Shown piece after piece: positions 56,069 through 64,000 of a stretch of 64,000 bases of DNA; within the stretch, counting starts at the first letter, position 1, and each line of letters opens with the position of its first letter. The notes under the pieces were generated by a model. The model searched no databases. It was not told where the DNA came from and saw nothing but the letters and a program-made list of their open reading frames with translations. The DNA is from Ampullaceana balthica (lineage: Eukaryota; Mollusca; Gastropoda; Lymnaeidae), in the NCBI GenBank assembly GCA_944989445.1, contig CALYLW010000498.1, forward strand, positions 186,001-250,000, given 5' to 3'. The position numbers and the translations under genes were made by a program.

Positions 56069-56145
56069 TTTAAAAAGTTCTTTAGGTTAAATTATTTATT
56101 ATAACTGCCTAATTTTGTTTTTGTTTTTTGAGAGGTTGTTTTAAC

Positions 56146-56151
56146 AATAAA
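56146..56151 (+). promoter_or_regulatory. Poly(A) signal of DNAH2
   Basis: AATAAA 78 bases after the DNAH2 stop, within AT-rich sequence with a T-rich stretch just before it. It implies a short 3' UTR of about 100 bases. Confidence 0.75.
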
Positions 56152-58641
56152 GTTATTACTTGTAATAATAGACTTAATCCTTGAATGATTTGACAAATAT
56201 TTTAAGACGCTTTCCCCAATAATTTAAAGAATGTTTAAGACTACATACAACTGTTTTAAAACAAGATTTTGCCTTCTCTATTTCTATTTCTATACAACAA
56301 TTTCAGTTTGCATTAAAGCTTTTCTTACTACTTACATTGAATTGAAAAAAAACGTGGAGGAATTATAATAAATTAACCACTATGTAACTTTTATACTAAA
56401 ATGTGAGATAAAGTAATTTTAGTTTTACAAATTTATTGACATATCAAATTTAGACATAAGATAATAGTTTGCTTCATGTACACTTAAATTGGGATGCAAA
56501 TGTCTAAATTTAGAGATGTATTTTAAACAACTACTCTGACCTCTATCCAGAACAAACAACAAATATCACAGTCTAATATTTTCTATTAATGATTTACAAA
56601 TTACTATAGTAACTATCTGAGTTGTAATTTTTTCCTTTTTATTATTAAAAAATGTGTCATTTCTCATTTTACTTGAGAATCTAAACTATTTAACTGATAC
56701 ACCTACTAAATTCTTGTATACATATACTTAAATTATATTTATTTAACTGATACACCTACTAAATTCTTGTATACTTAAATTATATTTATTTGAAGCAAAA
56801 GAAATGCATCAGCATATTGTCTTATTGACTAAAATCTGTGATATTAAAGTATTTTGTTAAAATATTTTTTTAATTTATCAGTATTAATAATGAAATAGAA
56901 AGCACTTCCTTTCAGGTTAAGTTTTCGAATCTATGTGTATTGCTGATTAAATTTTTAAAATTGTCTATGAAAATATATTTTTACTATTTCAGCATCCGTC
57001 CTACTTAATTAAATCATTACATTTGGTTTTATATGTACATCATTAAGTCTGTTTTTTTTTAAAACAGAATGTGGTTTTTAAAATAATATTTGACATTTTT
57101 AATTATCATAATGATCATTTGTTTGCTATTCACAAGCCTCGCCTTATATATAAGACTTACAAAATAGATTAGTGTTGTGGGTCATGCATATCGACTGAAT
57201 GTTATAATGAAAGAAATGAAAGATTGATAATTAACTTTAGGAAAAGATTTTATTTTTGAAAGTATTTTAAAGAATGTTGAAACGTTAGTTTCTTAAAATT
57301 TTTTGTGTTGACATTAAATGGTTCATATAAAATTTGTTTGGTTGGAATCTTAAGAGATAATAGATGATTTTATGGGCTTATAAATTGTTTGAAGCTTAAT
57401 GCTGTGAATGCAAGTTTTGTTTCATTTATTTATTCTTTATGTTCATGGGACCAATATGATATTGACTGCTTCAAGACAGGACTTGACTTTGTACATATTA
57501 CTGTTTGTAGGAACTTAATGAAAGTTATTTCATATTTACAAGTTATGCAGCCATGTTGTGATTATTTTTAAAATAAAATATATAAAATAAATCATTAAAT
57601 GTCATTCATTTATTTATAGTCATGAATGTTTATATTTAGAATAATAATCAGATGAATGTTTTAGATTTTTTGCAATTATATCAATACAAATCTTTGTATC
57701 TGCTGCCACATTACACATACTGGTCAAGTGAATCAAGGCCTATCTGATATGTACAGAACACAATCAGATTATTGTGAAGGACAAACATTTCATTAGAGCT
57801 CCACACAAGGGTTCTGGAAAAAAAAGGACTCCTCTTGTCTGGCACCAACACATCTACCAAGGTGAAGGCCAACTCATTTAGACTTATAACACAATGTTTT
57901 TCTTCACTTCTTAAATATTTTCTCAGCCCCCTCCCCCCATACCCTGTGAGTGGGGGTTAAACTCAAACTATAGGCCAAACTATAACCCCCACCCACCCAC
58001 AGCCAGAATATACCCCCACCCCACTTGATATCATTAGTCTACAGTAAAAAAAAACTCCTACGTTTTTAGTATTAAGTTTTTCTACATTTTTTTTAAAGGT
58101 GGTCAGCTTTGTGAAAGTAATGATCTTAAAGTTTAAATTCTTAACACTCCGAATTTTATAGCCAAACCAGAGGAAAAAATTCAGTCACAATCATAAACTT
58201 TAATAAATCTTTACATAATATAACACAACTTTAAGATTGTTAATTAAACTGAAACAACATTTGCTTTGTCCCCCAAAGTCAAACAATAAATTTGCACTCC
58301 TGTATGTTATAAATTTTAATAAAACAAGCCGAATTCATGCTTAATTTTGTAGGGGTAGGGCTTATGCCATGTAAAGGCTCATTTTGCTATCATGTAACTG
58401 CATGTTAAATCATGCAAGTACGTGAAAACAGTTCACCGGTCCCTGGTGCAATGGAAAAATTTCGACCAGTCCATCATACGAAAAAGTTTGAGAAGCACTG
58501 AATTAGAGTATTCAACCAACCAAGGCAAAAATTAACAGATTATTGAAAAATTGCTACTGCCTTGGCACATCTATCTGGAACAGCTGTTGCTTCGGTTAAC
58601 TCTGAGAAAAGGTCATTGGTAGGATGAAGGATCCTAGGTAG
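56152..58641. other. AT-rich intergenic stretch without recognisable gene
   Basis: No coding exon, RNA gene or clear element seen. A short duplication of TTAACTGATACACCTACTAA occurs at about 56690 and 56742. C-rich runs lie near 57930-58020, and a possible hAT end at 58476. Confidence 0.6.
58476..58498 (+). mobile_element. Possible 3' end of a hAT-like element
   Basis: AAAAAGTTTGAGAAGCACTG resembles the inverted terminal repeat of hAT elements (CAGTGCTTCTCAAAC in reverse). No matching 5' end was found, so it is at best a fragment. Confidence 0.3.
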
Positions 58642-59413
58642 AAGTAAGTCTTCCACAGAGATGTTTGTCCCTTGGTAGAAGAAAGTCTTCCACAGAGATG
58701 CTAGTCCTTGGTAGAAGAAAAGTCTTCTACAGAGATGCTAGTCCTTGATAGAAGAAAGTCTTCTATAGAGATGCTAGTCCTTGGTAGAAGAAAGTCTTCT
58801 ATAGAGATGCTAGTCCTTGGTAGAAGAAAGTCTTCTACAGAGATGCTAGTCCTTGGTAGAAGAAAGTCTTCTATAGAGATGCTAGTCCTTGGTAGAAGAA
58901 AGTCTTCTATAGAGATGCTAGTCCTTGGTAGAAGAAAGTCTTCTATAGAGATGCTAGTCCTTGGTAGAAGAAAGTCTTCTATAGAGATGCTAGTCCTTGG
59001 TAGAAGAAAGTCTTCCATAGAGATGCTAGTCCTTTGGTAGAAGAAAGTCTTCTACAGAGATGCTAGTCCTTGGTAGAAGAAAGTCTTCTATAGAGATGCT
59101 AGTCCTTGGTAGAAGAAAGTCTTCTATAGAGATGCTAGTCCTTGGTAGAAGAAAGTCTTCTATAGAGATGCTAGTCCTTGGTAGAAGAAAGTCTTCTATA
59201 GAGATGCTAGTCCTTGGTAGAAGAAAGTCTTCTATAGAGATGCTAGTCCTTGGTAGAAGAAAGTCTTCTATAGAGATGCTAGTCCTTGGTAGAAGAAAGT
59301 CTTCTATAGAGATGCTAGTCCTTGGTAGAAGAAAGTCTTCTATAGAGATGCTAGTCCTTGGTAGAAGAAAGTCTTCTACAGAGATGCTAGTACTTGGTGG
59401 AAGAAAGTCTTCG
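58642..59413. repeat. 36-bp minisatellite, about 21 copies
   Basis: Unit GTAGAAGAAAGTCTTCTATA plus GAGATGCTAGTCCTTG. The inner GAAGAAAGTCTTC is nearly palindromic. Codon-multiple length gives long ORFs on both strands without gene support. Confidence 0.97.
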
Positions 59414-59488
59414 ATATAGGGAGTGGCAAAGCTGTAGTCCTTCCCTCTTTATATCCTTTGCATCAGCAACCTGTAACCTGATATTTTT

Positions 59489-61630
59489 AAATCCCTTATA
59501 TTAACTTCACCGCCGTCTCTTTTTCTTTCTCTCTCTCTCTCTCTCTCTCTCGCTCTCTCTCTCTCTCTTTCTCTCTCTGTATCTGTCGTTCGTCGTCGGG
59601 CAGGCGGGTGGGTGGAAAAACAAAAGTAAAAACTGACCCACTTCCCGTGAAGCTGAAATTTGGCACATAGACTCGTGTCACCTAACAATGCATCATATCA
59701 AAATTTCAGATCGATTGAAAGTACCGTAATTAAATTAATAATTTTTTTGTTTATCTCTATATAACATATGTAATTCAAATTCACAGTTTGTCATTGTTTT
59801 TCTTTCACGTGCCAGTTGAGTTCACGCGTTGACGCCACCCGTCGATGTCCACACCCCCTCCCGTCGCTTCCCCCGGTTTTAAAGCCAGGGGATATCACTC
59901 GGTGTCAGTCTGTAAATGTTAGTCGCGTTCGAACATAATCAATACTTTTAGTTATGTCTCATATGTAAGGGATTTATAGTCAAAAACTTTGTTTTTATGG
60001 GGTTCTTTTATTAAATCGTTTATATTAACTTAAAAATCTTGTCTCTCTGTCGTTCGTCGTCTCTCTCTCTCTCTCTCTCTCCCTCTCTCTCCCTCCCTCC
60101 CTCCCTCCCTCCCCCCTCCCGTAATTAAATTAATGCAGTTTTAGTTTATCTTTATACAACGTATGTAATTCAATTTCACTGTTTGTTATTGATGTTTTTT
60201 TTTCACGTGACAGTTCAGTCCGCGTGTTGACGCCATCCGTCGATGTACGGGCGTACTTTTTTTTTACATTTTACGTGTCACGCTGAGCTCGGTCCAGCGA
60301 TCGGTGACCAGACCTTTCCCCTCAACCACCACCCCCCCAGTTATAAAGTAAAGGGGAGTTAAGACAGATTCAGTCTGTAAATGTTTGTCGCGTTTGAACA
60401 TAATCAATACTTTTAGTTATGTCTCATATATAAAATATAAGGAATTTATAGTCAAAAACTTTGTTTTTACGGGTTTGTTTTTACGGGGTTGTTTATGAAA
60501 TCCCTTATATTAACTTCACCGTCTTGTCTTGGGTTCGATGGTCGGTCGGTCGGGCGGAAAAAAAAAGTAAAATTGACCCACTTCCCGTAATGCTATCGAG
60601 CTGAAATTTTGCACATAGACTTGTGTTACTTAACAATGCATTGTGTCAAAATTTCAGATCAATCGAATGTACCGTAATTAAATTAATGCATTTTTAGTTT
60701 ATCTCTATATATAGCATGATTAGTCGTCTGCCACAGTTACCCTCCACGGCTCACTGGTTTCACTCCAGCCTTCGAGTTCTCGGGGGTCTGTCACGGTCTG
60801 TTGCGTGGTGCGTATTAAAGTGAACATAAACAATAAATTTTAGTTAGGTCACATTTATAAGGGATTTATAGTCAAAAACTTTGTTTTACGGGTTGTTTAA
60901 TTAAAATCCCTTATATTAACTTCACCGTCTTGTCTGTCGTGGTCCCGCGGAAAAACAAAAGTAAAAATTGACCTACTTCCCGTAATCCTATCGAGCTGAA
61001 ATTTTGAACATAGACGTATGTCATCTAACAATGCATTGTATCAAAATTTCATTTCGGTTGAATGTACCGTAATTAAATTAATGAAGTTTTAGTTTATCTC
61101 TATGTAGCATGTGTATCGACTGGTCTGTGAGAGAGGGGGAGTATAGAGGTAACGTAGAGAGAGAAGTGACTTAACAACTGTGTATCTGTGTCTTGAGTTA
61201 ATAAACCCGTTTGATATCCTTAGCAATTAGTGACTTGGACTTCCCGATCTGTAAATGTTTATGCTAGTCTGTCGCGTGGTGCGTATTACATTGAACATAA
61301 TCAATACTTTTAGTTATGTCTCATATATAAGGGCTTTATAATAAAAAACTGTTTTACGGGTGGTTGTTTTGTTTGTTTGTGTTTTTTTTTAACCAACAAA
61401 GTTGCTGAAATTCTTGCTGAGCTGGGCAGCCTTGAGTTACCACCTATTGATTTGTATTATTTTTACATCCCTTATATTAACTTGCTTTGTAAGTTTAAGC
61501 GATCGGACTATCCGAACATTTGTTTATAATTCTTTCACGTGACAGTTCAGTTCACGCGTTGACGCCGACCGTCGATGTTCACACCCCCTACCGTCCCTGC
61601 GCCCGGTTTTTAAACCAGGGGAGATTTATG
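59489..61630 (+). repeat. Head-to-tail array of a 370-490 bp repeat with inverted ends
   Basis: Copies at 59489-59975, 60013-60447, 60498-60867, 60904-61337 and a partial from 61466. Each begins AAATCCCTTATATTAACTT or close, and ends TATAAGGGATTTATAG. Shared inner words: TTGACCCACTTCCCGTAA, CTGAAATTTTGCACATAGAC, GTACCGTAATTAAATTAATG. Copies are joined by GTCAAAAACTTTGTTTTTAC. Long CT microsatellites occur near 59519-59580 and 60049-60116. Confidence 0.75.
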
Positions 61631-61639
61631 AAACACTAT

Positions 61640-62100
61640 TTTAAAGCTTTTCATTTTTTAGAAGCCAATTAACAACGAGGAATTTTCCGCCCAAAACAAA
61701 GTGCCGCCCGGGCTCTTATTTGATATTGTTAGGGTACAGTTAATTTTGCTTTTACAACACGAGCAGCTGTAAAATTTGAAGAATCAATTTACCATCATTG
61801 TCAAAATTTCATAATACTTAAACCTCTTAGTTTTTCAGCTCAGTAACACAGTATGATAAGAATTTATATCTTATATGGAGTTTGAAGCTTTAGCAGTTGA
61901 AACGTTTACACATTTTAGTATTGTTTCTTTATTCATTTTATCAATTGCTTATATAGTTTTTATTTTATTTTCATTAAAAAAAACTTTCTTATAAATTTTT
62001 ACTTTGAAGCTAATTAATGATGAGAAATTTGCCGCCCCTAACAAAGTGCCGCCCGCGGCATTTGCCCCCCCCCTCGCTACGCCACTGGCTGAGTGCCCCC
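61640..62100. repeat. Two diverged copies of a GCCGCC-containing repeat end
   Basis: AATTAACAACGAGGAATTTT with CAAAGTGCCGCCCG near 61665-61718, and AATTAATGATGAGAAATTTG with CAAAGTGCCGCCCG near 62010-62055. The second continues into CCCCTCGCTACGCCACTG. Class unknown. Confidence 0.5.
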
Positions 62101-62320
62101 GTCCTTGCTTGAAATGATTGGTACCAGAAAACCCCTTATTTTGAAAATTTCAGGCCAAAAATATATTGGCATGATATAGACTATAATACAGACAGTAAGA
62201 CATTGTGTGTCTTCACTGCTGTCTGTGAATGAACTACCCCCCCCCACCCCTTTTTTTTTACGAAGTACTCCAAGACAACAGTATTAGTTTTAAAGATACC
62301 TGATCCCATGACTTGTTATT

Positions 62321-62999
62321 TTATTCTTTTAAAACATAGAGATGCAGTAGTAGTTTGTTGGTAATAACAAGAGTGGGCAGTGATGGTCTTCTATCCTTTC
62401 CACTGGCCAAAAAAGTCCTCTCAAGTGCACCATATTGTTCAACATCGTCTAAAAAAATTGTACACATATTTCCCAGAAATTATTCTAACTTTACGATTAA
62501 ATTCTTATATTTCTTCATAAGTGATTTATAATTGAAACAAAAACATCCCTAACTTATTGACTTTTTCTTAATCATTGTTTACATTGGCAACCGAAGTTAT
62601 GATCACGTGACCCTTAATATAAATCACAATTTAGGATTAATAATATCATTTTATTACTATGAAATATGTTAATTATTACTCATAAAACTAATATATTTCA
62701 GGGGAAATACATCAGTTTTATATCAACAGTCAGAATAAAAATAGATTTCACTTCAAAGTAGGAGTGGTGCTTTACGTTAGTTACGAACCTAAAAAGTTAA
62801 CGTTACTGTACAATGAATCGTAAAACTAACTGGTGAAAACTACTCATTTGCCAATAAATAAATAATTAAAAGATATTTCAAATGATAGATATGTTTCATT
62901 TTAATAATATTACTTACCCAATAAGCCCTCGAGATCGACAAATGTCAATTTGCTTGTCACTGCTGGCTGCTGGAGCGCTAGCATTATGGACTCGGCCAT
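62321..62999 (-). CDS. Unrecognised short two-exon gene model, 69 residues
   Basis: Minus-strand model: exon A 62999-62918 (ATG in the good context GAGGAAATGG, donor GTAAGT) and exon B 62448-62321 (acceptor TTTTTTTAG). The junction is in phase (one base plus two). The product starts MAESIMLALQQPAVTSKLTF, continues VDLEGLLDDVEQYGAL and ends TNKLLLHLYVLKE before TAA, which overlaps an AATAAA. No family recognised and no signal peptide or membrane segment seen. Two CCAAT boxes lie upstream. It is convergent with DNAH2. It could instead be the first exons of a longer gene or a decayed copy. The splice signals and codon quality support a real transcript. Confidence 0.5.
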
Positions 63000-63135
63000 T
63001 TCCTCGCACCGGCGAAACGTTCTTCGAAACGAAAATATAGGTTTATTTATCGGAGTGAGTATTCGCACAGCTGTGGGAATATTGTCCAACATTATGCACA
63101 CAGTCACGGATGCGCATTGGTGTTTTATTGGTTAT
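63000..63135 (-). promoter_or_regulatory. Putative promoter of the minus-strand gene
   Basis: A CpG-containing stretch directly upstream of the ATG at 62999. On the minus strand it has CCAAT at 63131-63127 and 63120-63116, next to a GCGCAT half-site. No TATA box seen. A Helitron begins 28 bases further upstream. Confidence 0.4.
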
Positions 63136-63162
63136 TTATAGTCATAGTTATATCTATATATA

Positions 63163-63830
63163 TCTATATATATAATTCTCTTCATGGGACCATGCCAGGC
63201 AAGTAAGTAGCAAAAATATGTGCAACCGAGCATGACGAATGACCCTCGCTCGGGTCAACTAAACACAGTTAACGGTTGGCAAGCGAAGGTAGTGGAGGGG
63301 TGGGGCGTGTCTTGAGACAGCAATGTTTTTTACATTCACTTTCGAAGTTCCTGCACAGTGTGTGTGTATTTCGTAGTATATTGGTTATTACATCCGCCTA
63401 ACATGCGGAAGGTCTTAGGTTCAAGCCCAAGTGGCAACATATGTTTTTTTTTATTTTTAAAAATGTCAATGCCTATTCTTTTCCCCCCTTTCTTAGCAAA
63501 CATAAACACCGCTTCGCATGTCACGGAAAAAAGCTTTGTTCAATGTTACATCAATTCCTTCACCAGGTACCTGTCTGTTTCTATTGTTCGCATATTTCGT
63601 TCATGGACGAAGTTGTTGCTCTCCAACTTGGCTTCATGGCTGTAATATTTGTTTATATATTGTGGTGATGTCCTAAATACTTACCAGAAATGCTTCGGTG
63701 GTCCCCCATCGTTCACCCGCGTTGTTCCCATTTGTTCGTGCTACTGTTTGTGTCCGTTCTCCCCTTCCCTTTTTTCCTTGCACTATCTATGAGCAAGTCT
63801 GCGGCGTATGCTACGCCGCGGGGCGTCTAG
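63163..63830 (+). mobile_element. Complete non-autonomous Helitron, 668 bp
   Basis: Starts with TC after an A (TCTATATATATAATTCTC). Ends with the hairpin GCGGCGTA-TGC-TACGCCGC (63801-63819) followed eight bases later by CTAG (63827-63830), the classic Helitron 3' end. No Rep/helicase frame. Contains a tRNA-Val-like sequence. A second copy follows immediately. Confidence 0.85.
63367..63439 (+). pseudogene. tRNA-Val(AAC)-like sequence inside the Helitron
   Basis: A 73-base stretch aligns end to end with eukaryotic tRNA-Val. Anticodon stem TCCGC/GCGGA is perfect with loop CTAACAT (anticodon AAC), and the B box is GGTTCAAGCCC. The acceptor stem does not pair and the T stem has mismatches, so it is a pseudogene or tRNA-derived SINE head, not a working tRNA. 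Confidence 0.65.
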
Positions 63831-64000
63831 TCTATATATATAATTCTCTTCATGGGACCATGCCAGGCAAGTAAGTAGCAAAAATATGTGCAACCGAGCA
63901 TGACGAATGACCCTCGCTCGGGTCAACTAAACACAGTTAACGGTTGGCAAGCGAAGGTAGTGGAGGGGTGGGGCATGTCTTGAGACAGCAATGTTTTTTA
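63831..64000 (+). mobile_element. Second Helitron copy, cut by the window end
   Basis: Begins TCTATATATATAATTCTC directly after the CTAG of the first copy and matches the first copy for 170 bases with a single difference (GGGGCATG against GGGGCGTG). Confidence 0.85.

Larger units (their letters stand above)
1031..55913 (+). other. DNAH2 intron stretches in which nothing was recognised
   Basis: These parts of introns hold AT-rich sequence with no repeat, element or exon that I can support: 1590-1730, 2591-3035, 7444-7886, 9956-10147, 10607-11000, 12901-13437, 15755-16240, 17448-17890, 19060-19630, 24180-24989, 25158-25670, 26318-26729, 26870-27383, 31113-31487, 32298-32600, 34076-34438, 36615-37150, 40205-40754, 48484-49102, 49870-51100, 52519-53174, 53326-54440 and 54464-55913. 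The part 4290-4745 may hold an old transposon fragment (GCGCCACCTA words). Confidence 0.5.

Noticed and set aside
58701..59419. RRKSSIEMLVLG-type repeat ORFs on both strands
   Set aside because: Readings of the 36-base minisatellite downstream of DNAH2; no exon signals.
63336..63524. Minus-strand ORF containing LGLEPKTFRMLGG
   Set aside because: It is the reverse reading of the tRNA-Val-like sequence in the Helitron, a well-known type of spurious frame.

Overview
The window is animal nuclear DNA: intron-rich, AT-rich outside exons and crowded with minisatellites and transposon remnants. The repeat content (tRNA-derived SINEs with LINE-like tails, non-LTR reverse transcriptase fragments, Helitrons, TTAGGG-type interstitial repeats) suits a lophotrochozoan, most likely a mollusc. 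No species can be named from the sequence alone.

One gene dominates. From 555 to 56068 on the + strand lie 57 consecutive coding exons of an axonemal dynein heavy chain. I assign it to DNAH2, the 1-beta heavy chain of the two-headed inner arm dynein I1/f. The exons join in phase without a break into 8,943 coding bases: 2,980 residues plus a stop. They cover the C-terminal two thirds of the protein: linker, AAA1-AAA4, coiled-coil stalk with microtubule-binding tip, AAA5-AAA6 and the C-terminal domain. The N-terminal tail, about 1,450 residues if the length is like that of vertebrate DNAH2, lies upstream of the window. All introns are GT-AG except the one after 44391, which is GC-AG. There is one clear 21-base micro-exon (28470-28490) and one candidate 21-base lysine-rich cassette (54443-54463). 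A poly(A) signal follows the stop by about 80 bases.

The most unusual property is where the minisatellites sit. At least nine arrays start exactly at an exon boundary, and their repeat unit contains the splice site plus a few bases of the neighbouring exon (exons at 5570, 10273, 12675, 13987, 16877, 29023, 36470, 40880, 42061). Each array therefore presents a series of decoy donors or acceptors. In most, decoy use would give an early stop. Two arrays (after 13987 and 16877) have 30-base units that stay in frame and could add 10-residue repeats to the dynein. Several more arrays abut a splice site without containing it. At exon 17 a retroelement-like insertion is flanked by a 13-base duplication that contains the acceptor itself.

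Downstream of 56068 the sequence is mostly non-coding: an AT-rich stretch, a 36-base minisatellite (58642-59413) and a head-to-tail series of a 370-490 base repeat with inverted ends (59489-61630). On the - strand, 62999 to 62321, a two-exon model encodes a short unrecognised protein, with two CCAAT boxes upstream. The window ends in two head-to-tail Helitron copies; the first is complete (63163-63830) and carries a tRNA-Val(AAC)-like sequence.
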